NCBI GenBank assembly: GCA_907163375.1
Contig: CAJQUW010001859.1
Location: forward strand, 1 to 64,000
From: Prostheceraeus crozeri
Lineage: Eukaryota; Platyhelminthes; Polycladida; Euryleptidae
Reading direction: 5' to 3'
Length of the DNA: 64,000 bases
Below are positions 9,602 through 20,285 of the stretch, piece after piece. How positions within the stretch are numbered: position 1 is the first letter of the stretch; each line of letters starts with the position of its first letter. The notes under the pieces were generated by a model. The model did no database searches. It saw only the letters and a program-made list of their open reading frames with translations, and had not been told where the DNA came from. Both the position numbers and the translations under genes were made by a program.

Positions 9602-10519
9602 TCACAGATGACCGGTTATACTTTTATAATCCTCTTCATTTAGAATCTTCTTTTCTAACAGTCTTTTCAATATAGCATGAATTTCATTGAAACTAGAATT
9701 ATGTCCTTCTTTTATTGCAGATATTAAAATATTTAATCTATTTAGTAATTCTTGTGGATCATCTGGTAAAAATATGGTTGTTTCAGTTTTCTGTTTTTCA
9801 GATAAACCTTTCCCTACTTTAACTCCCGTTGATAATAAATTTTCTAATTGTTTATAACGTCTAAGAGATTTTACTGCACCAACTCTGTCTAACATAGCTT
9901 TATATTTTATGAGATCTTCTACAGCATAATTATTTAAATCTGCTCCTCTTAAAAGATTAACAAAATTTCTATCTAAATTAAAAGGAGATTTATCTGGTGA
10001 AAAAATTATACCTCGAAAAGGTTGTGGAAATATTTCTTTTTGTCCGAGATAAAATCTAGGTATTGTTTTTCCATCTATAAATGAGATAGAATGTTCAAAT
10101 TGCATAGATTTTGGTAATTTCTTATTAATGTTTGATTCTAGTAATCCATAGTCATCTAATACAGTTTTGTGCTCTGGATCTGTTATATCAATTTGTTTAT
10201 CATTATTTGTACTTTCTTTTTCAAGAGTTTTAAATGGTTTCATAGTTTTCTCAAAATCAGTTTTTACTTGCTCGGTTTGCTGCATTTTTTCAAACATATC
10301 AGATTGAATACCAGCTTTTATCATTCTATGTTGAAGATGATTTTCTTTCATAATATTTCTTTGTTTTATTAACTCTTCTAATTGTTTTATTCTTTTAAAA
10401 TTATCAGCTCTAATTTTATCCATTTTTAAAATATAATATTTGAATTTTGTGGTAACATTGGAATACAGCAAAAACATTTTACTGAACAAATTATTTTTTA
10501 TTGCTTTGTTGTTTGACAT
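9602..10519 (-). CDS. Conserved-looking Polinton protein, function unknown
   Basis: The product is 305 residues. Residues about 35-110 are charged and probably coiled coil. A central part (FIDGKTIPRFYLGQKEIFPQPF) looks globular. The C-terminal 60 residues start with FLPDDPQELLNRLNILISAI and end in a Glu/Lys-rich helix pair. I associate this D-P-x-E-L-x-x-R-L module with hypothetical proteins of animal Polinton-like elements, but no function is known to me. The start is the ATG at 10519; unlike most genes here its leader is CGAAAAG rather than TAAAAA. Upstream lie short repeats of a TTAAAGTTTTCTCG type. A scaffold or virion role is only a guess from its place beside structural genes. Confidence 0.5.
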   Translation of the reverse strand: MSNNKAIKNNLFSKMFLLYSNVTTKFKYYILKMDKIRADNFKRIKQLEELIKQRNIMKENHLQHRMIKAGIQSDMFEKMQQTEQVKTDFEKTMKPFKTLEKESTNNDKQIDITDPEHKTVLDDYGLLESNINKKLPKSMQFEHSISFIDGKTIPRFYLGQKEIFPQPFRGIIFSPDKSPFNLDRNFVNLLRGADLNNYAVEDLIKYKAMLDRVGAVKSLRRYKQLENLLSTGVKVGKGLSEKQKTETTIFLPDDPQELLNRLNILISAIKEGHNSSFNEIHAILKRLLEKKILNEEDYKSITGHL

Positions 10520-10558
10520 CTTTTCGTTTAAAGTTTTCTCGGTTAAAGTTTTCTCGTT

Positions 10559-11299
10559 TTAAGTTTTGTTTAATAAAGTTTTGTTTAATAAAGTTTTGCT
10601 TAAATTTTCGCTTAAAGTTTTTAGCTCTTCTAAAAAAAATTTGTCATTTTCTTCATTAGAAATTTTAGCATCACTAGAAATTTTGCCATCCTTTTTATTT
10701 TTATCATCAACTTTTTCTGTCTGTGATTGAAATGATATTTGATTTACTTCATTAGCTATTTGATCAAATTTTTCAATCTCATCTAACGTAATAACATTAT
10801 CATCACATACTCTTTGAAAGTAGTAATGTAGTTTATCATAGACTTCTTTAATATGTAAATGCTTAGTTTTTAATGATTTTCGTTTCTTAGTTATTAAAGA
10901 TTTATCTAACATTGTAACAAGTGAAGTTGCAAAAACACCCGTACCTGTTAAAGCTGTAGCAACTACTGGAATTACTAAAACACCTGAAGATATAACAATT
11001 GTCAAAGCACCTAAACTTATTGTTAAGAATATGCCAATTCCTTGTGTTACATTCTTAACTTTAGTCCATCTCTTTCTTAATTTTTTATAATGCTCTAATC
11101 TTAATAATAATTGAGATTCCTTATCTTTCATATACCTAACTCTATCTTTGTGTTTTTCTTTATTCATTTTTTCAATGTTAATCTTTTCAATGTCCATTTT
11201 TTCAATGTCCATTAAAGTAGAACTACGTTCATATGATAACGAAGGATATATTCTTGAGGTTCCTTCCACTTTTGTTTCATCCACTTTTGTTTCTTCCAT
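10559..11299 (-). CDS. Two-span membrane protein of the left element
   Basis: The product is about 246 residues. I chose the ATG at 11299 behind TTTAAAA; the frame stays open to 11350 with an extra 17 codons. The N-terminus has short repeats (MDIEKMDIEKINIEKMNKEK), then a basic helix. A long hydrophobic region at about residues 100-150 (IFLTISLGALTIVISSGVLV followed by PVVATALTGTGVFATSLV) would form two membrane spans. The C-terminal half is charged with an EF-hand-like DDNVITLDEIEKF stretch and ends in a tandem LLNKT repeat. Similar basic-helix, two-span, EF-hand-like proteins occur in Polinton-like elements; the function is unknown, possibly membrane association of the particle or entry. 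Confidence 0.55.
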   Translation of the reverse strand: MEETKVDETKVEGTSRIYPSLSYERSSTLMDIEKMDIEKINIEKMNKEKHKDRVRYMKDKESQLLLRLEHYKKLRKRWTKVKNVTQGIGIFLTISLGALTIVISSGVLVIPVVATALTGTGVFATSLVTMLDKSLITKKRKSLKTKHLHIKEVYDKLHYYFQRVCDDNVITLDEIEKFDQIANEVNQISFQSQTEKVDDKNKKDGKISSDAKISNEENDKFFLEELKTLSENLSKTLLNKTLLNKT

Positions 11300-11370
11300 T
11301 TTTAAATGAATATTTTGAATAAATATTTTGAATAAATATTTTGAATACAATCTTCTGGTATATTGAGACT

Positions 11371-11461
11371 ACGTGATATTTTGAGACAACTTAAATTTTC
11401 GTCTGCCTAAATTTTCAAAATTCTTAGACCACGTGATATTTTGAGACAACTTAAATTTTCG
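11371..11461. repeat. Subterminal tandem repeat, 60-bp period
   Basis: A perfect 31-nt sequence beginning ACGTGATATTTTGAGACAAC occurs at 11371-11401 and 11431-11461, exactly 60 bp apart. A diverged third copy begins near 11477. GGCC-TTC-GGCC follows at 11468-11478. The array sits just outside the last gene and probably marks the inner end of the left element. Confidence 0.75.
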
Positions 11462-11540
11462 CCCTTCGGCCTTCGGCCACGTGAAATTTGAAGTCTACCT
11501 AAATTTTTGAAATTTTGATTTTTTTGAAAAAACCCGCAAA

Positions 11541-11606
11541 AGTGTGACATCCGGCGCAAGCGAAGCGAAGCAAAGCGAAGCGAAGCGTCGCGCCGGATGT
11601 CACACT
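11541..11606. repeat. Perfect 17-bp inverted repeat around a GCGAA array (likely element end)
   Basis: AGTGTGACATCCGGCGC at 11541-11557 is repeated in perfect inverse at 11590-11606. The 32-nt spacer is a near-tandem array of GCGAA. Sequence composition changes from AT-rich viral to host-like directly after it. It may be the terminal hairpin or terminal inverted repeat tip of the left element; the other end is outside the window. Confidence 0.6.
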
Positions 11607-12156
11607 ATAAACTACTTTCGTATACATAACACGAAATTTCTGCAATGCCTTTACTGTTGGATATCAAGACAAACTGAAAGCTAGGGATCACAGATCATAA
11701 AAGCTGTTTTCTCACATTAAGGATTTTTCATGAAGAGTCAGTGCATAGATGGAATCAATATATTATCGGTTTAGTCTACAAAAATAAGGTTTCAACATAA
11801 ACTTCCACAGATGAACGTTTGCTTCATTATCATAACTTCTAATAACAATTTTTCATAACTTCATGATCTCGACTTTGACATATTGACCACAGTTGATGCA
11901 TATTTCTACAAGAGCTTGTGCAACCTACGGGCAATCCTGGGACAGGAAGCGCAACACTAGCAGAATATAGAAAAAATTGACAATCAAATATGCAGTTTTC
12001 AATGTCTTAGTAATTTACAAAATAACACATTTTTGAAGAATTGCATGTTATAACAGGTCATGCTTTCTTATATTCATAAGCATGCTTGAATCATCACCAA
12101 AATGCATAGAGATTACGAAAATACATAGCAAAATCATGCATATTTCTTTTCCCTAC
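11607..12156. other. Host DNA without a recognised gene
   Basis: Composition is host-like from here. I see no long open frame, splice-bounded exon or repeat that I can name in this interval. Confidence 0.6.
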
Positions 12157-12260
12157 CTTGCTGTCAAGTGTAGCCCAAAATCCATCCACATCACGCAAGA
12201 AACCTGTAGTATATCCGTAAACAATGGGAGACTTTCCTTTGTACAGTTTCTTCGCTACTT
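12157..12260 (-). CDS. Candidate host exon
   Basis: An open stretch of 104 nt is bounded by a polypyrimidine/TAG acceptor (intron ends CTATTTTTTAG) and a GTAGGG donor. It encodes VAKKLYKGKSPIVYGYTTGF and continues to an end with GFWATLDSK. The clean reading frame and the splice sites support a true exon of a minus-strand gene. No domain is recognised, and its link to the exons further right is not proven. Confidence 0.5.
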
Positions 12261-14907
12261 CTAAAAAATAGATAATCAATGAATTAATTTCATCTTCAAA
12301 ATTCACCGTTTATTCAAGTGAGAGGTTGTAAAATATTCATTGTAAAATCTAAGATTCATAAAATAAAAAGTGTTGGAACCGTTCATCGGACCAACCTTTT
12401 TACATAAATCTTTGATCACTTAATGAAGTTAGCTGCAGCCTGTCTTCCATACCCGCAGATCAGTTTCAATCAAATTAAAGAATTAACGTTAGAATTATCA
12501 TTTGAATAAATTTTACTCAAAAACGGTATCCTGAACTTTTTTGCTCATTCTTGATCCATGCGAAATTCTAAGTCTTATATGTGCAGCTTGTCTATGTTTG
12601 CTGTGTGGACTTAATTCCCGCTTCATAGTATAATGCTGGCTTTGGCGTACTGATATCTTTCAAATATTAGCAGTATGATTATAGTATGATATAGTATGAT
12701 TATAGTTTGATTATATTATTAGTAGCGATGCCATAGGTTGGTGGTTCAAATGTTGATAGAAGCATAAGTTTTAGATGTTCGGAGAACGTTTCTGTTGCTT
12801 TAATTCCATTTCAAGGCATTCCCTAGGACATTTTAATCAAATCCAAATTTCAACACCATTTTGTAAAAAGACCATTTTGACAAGGAGTATTCTGAACCAG
12901 CCAAAGTCGAAGTATCCTCAAGTGTTTATGTCTTCATGGAGTTGACGCACCCATCGTTTTCAAGAAACGTTTGGTTCCATGCACCTCCAGAACTGATCAA
13001 TGGTGAACAGGGCTGCTACCGAAACAACCTAGTTGAATCAGGAATATGATCGGGATTGGACCCGCTGAATCAGCGAATCAGGTATGATGCGGTGACTTAG
13101 TGGAATAAAAATAGTAGTAGTGTAATTAGAAAAATGAAAATTAGGAAAAAGTAACACCGTACTTGTCGATCAATTTAGCAAGAAGGGCTAGCCTTAAGCG
13201 AAACGCAGATAATAATTAAATTGCACCATACTAAGTAACACCACTGTAAAGAATAAGAATAAAATGTGATAAATACGGATGCTAGTGATATTCAAATGGT
13301 AGGTATCCTGTGTAGGCCTAAATATGAGTTGAATTAGAAAAAAATAATTACTCGCGAGAAATCCTGCCGGCCTGCCATGGTCTGTGTTGGCTGTGCATGT
13401 TAGTAACCTTTGGAGCATAAAATTTGATCCAACTAAGCTGCTACCATCAGAGAAACTGTCAGGGTTAATTGCTTGATATAATCTTTTTTAACACAATTGT
13501 GCCGAATACTGCTTCATATCATTATGGAGCACATCATTTCAAATTAAAGGGGCTATTAACCGACAATAAAAACGCATCATTACTTGTCAGTATGGCCAAC
13601 ATTCAAAATGCAGGCCTATACGTACTACACGGCATATGCCAGTGCCATATTTATAATTATAACCAATAAACAATAAACCAAATGAATGCCGCTATCACCA
13701 TAAGAAAATGCGTTCTGTGAAGGTTTGAAAGAGTAGATGAGCATAGATTAGAATTAGATTTTATTTCGGAATAATTGTCAGATAGTTCGCAATCATGCTG
13801 ATTTTCATTTAGTCACTACCCAAGATTGACAAAAGTAACTAATTGAAGTAAAACATATACTCTATGATGAACCCACAGGGGCAAGAAAATACAGAAATTC
13901 GAGGCCGCGAAGCGACATGGTGTTCCACTGCACATCGACCGATAGAAGGCATTGTCCGATTTTAATTTCAACTGCTGTTTCTTGGACCAATAACATTTTC
14001 TGGAGAGATATTGACTTTTATTCCGTTTTTTAATAACTTTGAAACATGGCCGACCTCACTCGCCGATTGTTCAATAACGTCAACAAAATATTTGATTACC
14101 AAAAATCATGTGGCTCATGCGGAAAGCAGATGACTTTCCTCAAAAGCAAATGGCATAACCACGTCAAAAGAGCAAGTCTCAACTATGTGATACGCAGACG
14201 AAGAGACCATCTTGAAAACATTCAATTTCACATCGAAATATGCAGCATCTTCATTTTTTGAACCATTGCCTTCCGCAAACAAATCGTAGGGGTTAGTTAA
14301 TATACGATATCAAGCTCTCAAAATGTACATAGTTTCTGGCAATGCATTCTTCATCTACATATATACAACATACATGTAAATGTATATATATACACGTAAT
14401 ATTACGTGACCAAACGTTTAGTTTGATATCAAGTTCTTCATATACTGTACATGCACATAAACATGAATTGCAAAAGGAAAAGATAGCCTAGTAAAGGGCT
14501 ACGATTTCGTCCCATTGGAATTTCGCGAATCTGTCTAAAAATAAGTCCACCAAAAACAACAAATGCTTCAAGAACATTGTGGCGGATGGTTTTTTTAAAT
14601 TCTGCAACATCAAAACAGTGGTAGCTTTCATATGACGTCTTAGCGAAAAAGCTACGATATGCCATTCTAATAATGCCATTCTGGTCGATATGTACATATA
14701 CATGTGTATCAGTGGCCGTAATCATCTTGCATGTAGGTATTATCTTCATCTTTCCTGTTGTTTTATTTTCCTTTGCTAATAACAATCTCCGGATAACATG
14801 CAATAACATGAATAAATAAAAGAAGAAATTTGATGAGAATTTCAAAGCAATTAGAAATCCAAAAAAATAATTTGTCGGCATCTCTATCTGTTAAAATATT
14901 CACTTAC
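12261..14907. other. Host intronic or intergenic DNA
   Basis: Apart from the small tandem repeat, nothing firm is visible. Short open frames at 13194-13418 and 14046-14261 have no splice or homology support. A minus-strand open stretch at 14438-14881 contains an acceptor-like site and peptide-like sequence (HNVLEAFVVFGGLIF), so another exon may be hidden there. Confidence 0.4.
12671..12716. repeat. Short tandem repeat (TAGTATGATTA-like)
   Basis: Four to five imperfect copies of an 11-12-bp unit. It is ordinary host microsatellite-type DNA. Confidence 0.6.
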
Positions 14908-14983
14908 TTGACGTCATAGCTGGATCAACAATAGAGTATAACGTAAGACCCATCTTCTCACAGATTTTTTTCATATCTTTGAA
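14908..14983 (-). CDS. Candidate host exon
   Basis: A 76-nt open stretch lies between a TTTTGCAG acceptor and a GTAAGTG donor. It encodes FKDMKKICEKMGLTLYSIVD followed by PAMTS. Both splice sites match consensus well. The residue pattern looks like a soluble alpha/beta domain but is too short to assign. Confidence 0.5.
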
Positions 14984-16803
14984 CTGCAAAATCGAAATTG
15001 ATGGATTTTACGCTATGAAATACTGTATAGTGGTGATATTCCGTGAGAGTATTTTTAGACACTTTCATGGAATAAACTTCTATTGCAAGTGCTATTGCAT
15101 CAGGGTGTTTGAATTAAAACTAAGACGTCGCAAGCAGGACATGTTACAATTACATTGTCACATCCACTTTCGCAATGCGTCATAACCACAGAATTAGACA
15201 GGTCGTCTCTTCTTCCGTTTGACTAGAAAGGAGGCATTGGAATATGCAACGTAAATGAAATGGCACAATCTACTGACTAAATACCATAGCAATCGAACGA
15301 TGAGCAGCCAGTTCAACATTAAACACGCCAAATCGTGCAAAGTTTCAGTGACTGTTATCAACCGAATCACACAGCAAAGAGACCCAGACGATGTCAAGTT
15401 CTACAGAGAAGTTTGTGAACGTTTTTTCGCACGCCTGCTAACTTTTTTAAAAATGATCGGAGGGCCCAACATTATCGAGAAAACTTTTGCGCAATGATCT
15501 GAATTCTTCGAATCTGAAGGAGTCGTGGCGATCGGAGCATTTTGAAGGAATTCAGAGCAATCCGCAAGCGACACACGACTATTTTTCCTATCTCTGCAAG
15601 GTATTGGGAATTTCTTTTTGCCCACTTATTAAGTTCCTGCATGTGCCATCTGTTTGAATCAGTTTGTACTTCTAGCAAAGTGATACGATTAAACAATCTA
15701 ATTCTGTGGTCATAACCAGTAAAGACTCTCGTCAATCTGACTTTCTTGAAAGATAAGTTACCGTCTCAGGATATAAGTATAACGCTAAAAGATATCTGGA
15801 TTAATTCACAAGAATATAATCAAAACAATTCTTTCATAAGCTGTCAATATCTACTTGCTTGTCACTAATAACTTTCGGTTTATGTCGGATAAGTGCAGCT
15901 GATTGGTGAAGCAATTCGCTTTTCTAAATCCAAAAATAGTAGCAACCGTGACCTCGTGACCTGCTGTTAAATTTAGGATCTTTTTTAGAATGCGCCCCCA
16001 CCGGTAAGAATCTTTATATTTAACAACAAAAATACCAAAATACACAACTATGACTCACTGTTCATTCAATAGGTTAAATGCGACAAAATCATTCAGGACT
16101 TTCTCGAATAGACCGACATCCTATAGCGCGTACGAAACATGTATAATTCGCACATGTAGCTGTCTAACAAGCTTCGGTGGCTGTCAAAGTGACATTTATT
16201 TCTGATTTTAGAAGCTGGGTTCTAAAAAGATCTAAAACATAATTAGCAGCATTATGCAATATCAATGTTTTTGGCAAAGGAGGATGGGAGGATGTGAAAA
16301 AGTATTGACAGATGAGCGGTGATTGCACCTTGTAGAAATCATTAGCAGATACATGGTCAGATTTCAACTTACGATCTACATGCTGGTAGAATTTTTGGTA
16401 TCTGGAAGATTCACTGTTTTATCTACGCCATCTTCTGACTTCGTCTCGACATCCAATGTATTTTTATCGCTTAGTAGTTCATTTATGAGCGTCGAGGCTG
16501 TAGGCGCGGCAAACGAATATCCATTTTCCAGGTGCACATGTGGTTTAGCGTGCATTTACAAAGTTGAGGTTTTATACCAATCAGAACTTCGTTTTTTGGT
16601 TCTATTTGGGCAATTTATCACTTGAGCGCAAGATAATGTCATTTGTCATATGTTTCGCTTCGTTCCGTTGATGATGTAAAATGTAAATGTTGCTCAATGC
16701 ATACAAAGCTCAGGGAATATTTTGATTTTTGCTGCATTGCACGAGTATCTATTATAAAGCATGCAAAAACACAAGAGCATCGTAAAACATATTTTGAATT
16801 TAC

Positions 16804-16934
16804 CTTTCGTTTGGCACCAGCAAAAGAGTAAAAGCACGTGTCATCGACTTTTGCTAAACTTTCAGGATATATCGTTGTTACATTCGCAATCTTTTTGAAA
16901 ACGTCAGAGACAGCCGATACATTTGTTGTGCAAT
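16804..16934 (-). CDS. Candidate host exon
   Basis: A 131-nt open stretch lies between an AATTTCAG acceptor and a GTAAAT donor. It encodes CTTNVSAVSDVFKKIANVTT and ends FAGAKRK. The helix SAVSDVFKKIANV resembles segments of extracellular domains such as GAIN domains, which would suit a neighbour with a thrombospondin exon, but this is weak. Confidence 0.45.
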
Positions 16935-18464
16935 CTGAAATTAATTTCATGGATGACCGGAAAGTCAATATGTGGAAATATTCAAATTGAAAAAATCAAA
17001 GCGATGTGCATACTGACTAGATGATAAGAGTGCAACATTCAACTATAGGCAGAGTTTTCGAATAATGAGCCAACAGTTAGATATAAAAGCTCATTGGTTC
17101 TAATAAAACGCTCATGGTAACAGAATTCTCTAAGACAGATCTGATTTCTAAGCTTCATGCCGTGAAATGTGGCCAGAAAAATATGTTTTATAATATGCAT
17201 CCATGTAGGTCCTCTTGAATTGCCTCCCAAATCTCACAACTTACTCTTAGTGTGAAGACTACTGCCGTTTGTTCGCCAAGTCCCCTATGGTTAGGCCTTG
17301 AGCTTTCGTTACTACTCGTCTAGCGCATCTTATGTCCATCCATATCAATTACAAAGTAGCATCATTTTAATTGTAATTAGGAAATGACTATACACAGTGA
17401 CCAGAACTTTATACGAATACGAAGTAGAAATAGTTTCACCAAGTAAGAGAACTCGAATGTAGCTTTAAAGAAGAAACCGGTATTATTAATGTGTTGTGGT
17501 CTGGATGAGCGGGATAGGGCAATAACTCATTTTCCAATATTGGAATCCCTTTTTAGAGCGAGAACTCCGCATAAGCGTGAGAAAGGCTCCGACTATCCGG
17601 ATCCAGAGCGCAAAGTAATAGGTAGTATGTGAAAGTAATGTATGGCAACAATATGTGTCACTGTGTATTTGGCTGGCATTCCCCGGTCATCTAGAGTCAT
17701 CAGATTTTGACAAAGGTGGAAGCAGTCACTTGATGGAACGACATCTCTCCTATCAGGTCAGATTCTCCACTTTCTGAGTATGTCGTTAACTTGCATTAGA
17801 AGATAGGCCTGCTATAGTGTCTTAAATTCTTATAATGAAACACAGATGCAACATTCATGATCACATCATCATCTGAAGCAACCCGATGACAAGTGTGGGT
17901 TACACAGAGCGATTATGTGGCAAAGAAAAAATTGCAGAATATATTTGTAGAACATATGGAGACGTCCATTTAGTTCTGACTACTCTAAAAAATTATGAAT
18001 TCTGAAGAAAATTCATAGGAATTCTAAAGAGCCAATTCTAAAGTGTTGATCAAGTAGAGTCACATGATATCACATGGACTGTAGCACCATACGTATTGCG
18101 ACATGTAATTGACAGATTCGGTGATGCCATTCTTTGTTCGTGGATCTTAAAAGTGATACCCTATTCCAAAGAATTGAAGTAGAAGAATTTATTAAGTTCA
18201 GAAAAAAATTCTGTAGCTTTTACCAGGAATGTCCATGTGGCGAGCTCCTGATTGCTGGGCCCATCCCTCGGGATTAATGAATTATCCATCCACTGGAATC
18301 CCATGAGCCCACGTACTTGAAACAATAATTTTCAACAGCCTAATGTGTTAATTGCATAATTGCATGCATGCTTATATCCTCGGTAGGAAGAGAATACAAT
18401 GGAATCATTTATATGAAATAGTAGTCACATTCAGTCTTGGTGATCGACAAAAAAGTAAACTTAC
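16935..18464. other. Host DNA, probable introns
   Basis: A minus-strand open stretch at 17039-17230 might hold one more exon, but I found no good donor for it. Nothing else is recognised. Confidence 0.4.
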
Positions 18465-18672
18465 TTCCCATAGATTCTGCAATCGGTCTAGTTTCTTCAG
18501 CTTGACCGGGACAGATAGAGCAACAAATCCGTCGTCGTGATTGAGTGGCCAGATCGGTATTTATTGTCCATTGAGACCATTGAGACCATTGAAAAGCCAT
18601 GTCGAATTCCACCTTTAGCGCATTTACATCCGGCTGATTTATAAACCAAACTTGCAATGATTTCCAACAAGT
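18465..18672 (-). CDS. Host exon with thrombospondin type 1-like repeat
   Basis: A 208-nt open stretch lies between a TATTTCAG acceptor and a GTAAGT donor. It encodes FQWSQWSQWT, an Arg-rich SRRRICC strand and CPGQAEETRP, which is the W-x-x-W-x-x-W, Arg ladder and C-x-G order of a thrombospondin type 1 repeat. Such repeats occur in secreted or cell-surface proteins. The cysteine usually found right after the tryptophans is missing and two cysteines are adjacent, so the disulphide pattern would be unusual or the exon is diverged. It shares orientation with the other candidate exons. Confidence 0.6.
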
Positions 18673-19547
18673 CTGAAATATGATACCAATTTATTAGCTT
18701 TCATCATAATTCATTGTGATTGCAGCAGTTCTCCAATCCAACTCAATCATGAACATCGTTTTAGTGATCACAAACGTGTTAGAAACTTGACATTTGGCAA
18801 CAACAATCGCATGTTTCCTTTATGCATCCTACACTACATTGTCATGTTGCTAAATGTAATGTCCATAATTTCGACCATTAAACATTATTTAATGCGAATT
18901 ATTTATGCGCAGCTGCAACCAATGAATAAGCATTATAAGTTCATGCGCTCACAATGACAAACAGCAATTCAAGGAAAGCAATAATAAATTATCAAAAACA
19001 ATTATTCGAATACTTTTAAGAAAAGAGATTTACCATTCAGACCTAGGGTTTGATTTGATCTAGGAGTTTTATCATAACAAAGCTTCTATTATACGAGTTT
19101 CAAATTCACTGTGTCCTGTGTATTTAACAGAAAAACAGTTATAAATGTCATTACTACAGTTTGGATGTATTCGCATGTTCAGATGGCTACTTACGGCTGA
19201 GTTACCTCTTACATGTTCTTTTATTCTTTGATGCTTAGATTACTCGTAATCTGCGTTTCGTTTGTCCCAAGTATTGGGTATCAGGATCAACCCGACATTC
19301 AAAATTATATACAATGCATGATCGTATCAGCTTATTTGTTTTATCTTTCAGACTAAAGGACTGTCCTGTCTTGCAAGTGTTGAAAATCATTTTAACATCA
19401 TTTATTTATTTTGTTATTGGAATAAACTCCGAGCGGAGCCAGATATACAATCATGGTCCAATTTCCCAAATACTTCAGGAAGTTTGCGTCGGAATTTTAT
19501 GGATGCTTTACCAACAAACGAAAGTATCAAAAACGTGGTATCTTCGC

Positions 19548-19645
19548 CGGCGCTGTGGCCTTGTGGTAGAGTGTTTGCTCTGCGTCCGGGAGACCTTGGT
19601 TCAAATCTTGGTCGGGTCAAACCTAAGACTTTTAAAATAGGTACA
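19548..19645 (+). repeat. tRNA-derived SINE fragment
   Basis: A box-A-like TGGCCTTGTGGTAGAG near 19556 and a box-B-like GGTTCAAATCTTGG near 19599 are spaced as in RNA polymerase III promoters. A short unique tail follows. This is the head of a tRNA-derived SINE; it does not fold as a full tRNA. Confidence 0.55.
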
Positions 19646-19730
19646 CTCTGCATTCTTGCTAAACACTCAGCACGAAAGAGAATGAGAGTGGTAAATGACA
19701 ACTCGGCCACATGGAAGAAAGGCTCCGTGC

Positions 19731-20285
19731 CTAATGTGCTTCCGAGTATAAACAACGTTCATTTTCATTTATCTTCGTTTCTTTTTTATCCGTACTGTAT
19801 TTTATTTCCAGGAATTGTTTTATTAACGAGTTGATGAAGTCAATGGAATATGAGTTGCTTAATAGAATTTTTGTAATATTTTTAATCTCTATGTCAAACA
19901 GTTTCCAGCTTTCCATTATACGCTCTATGCAACATTCCTATCACAAGGGTACGCTTCCATTGGATATATAGCATTATAATCCATCAGTAGACCTGCATAA
20001 AAACTTTTCCTAAAAATCGATGTGGATGGGCCATTACTTTTGTCAATTTCAACATCCAAAAATGAAATTATATTTTTGTTTTTCTCTACTGTAAACTTTA
20101 AATTGAGGTGTTGTGAATTCAAAAAAGAATGGAATATTCCCAATATTATCAACAACAACTAATATGTCATCGACATACCGTTTATAAAACGTAGGTTCAA
20201 ATGCTTCACTTATCAAACTTTACTCAAGGTCAGAAAGAAAGAAATTTGCTAACGTAGGACCCAATGGTGAGCCCGTTAGTATGGT
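19731..20285 (-). pseudogene. Penelope-like reverse-transcriptase fragment
   Basis: Minus-strand frames contain TGSPLGPTLANFFLSDLE, then in another frame the catalytic KRYVDDIL motif near 20161-20180, then NLKFTVEKNKNIISFLDVEI. The G-S-P-L-G-P, Y-V-D-D and SFLDV order is typical of Penelope-like elements. Frames shift at least once and the 5' and 3' parts are missing, so it is a dead fragment. It abuts a LINE fragment. Confidence 0.7.

Noticed and set aside
14438..14881. Possible reverse-transcriptase motif (REIPMGRNRSPLL) on the minus strand
   Set aside because: It resembles a G-I-P-M-G motif, but no other reverse-transcriptase block lies nearby and an acceptor site in the middle suggests a host exon instead.
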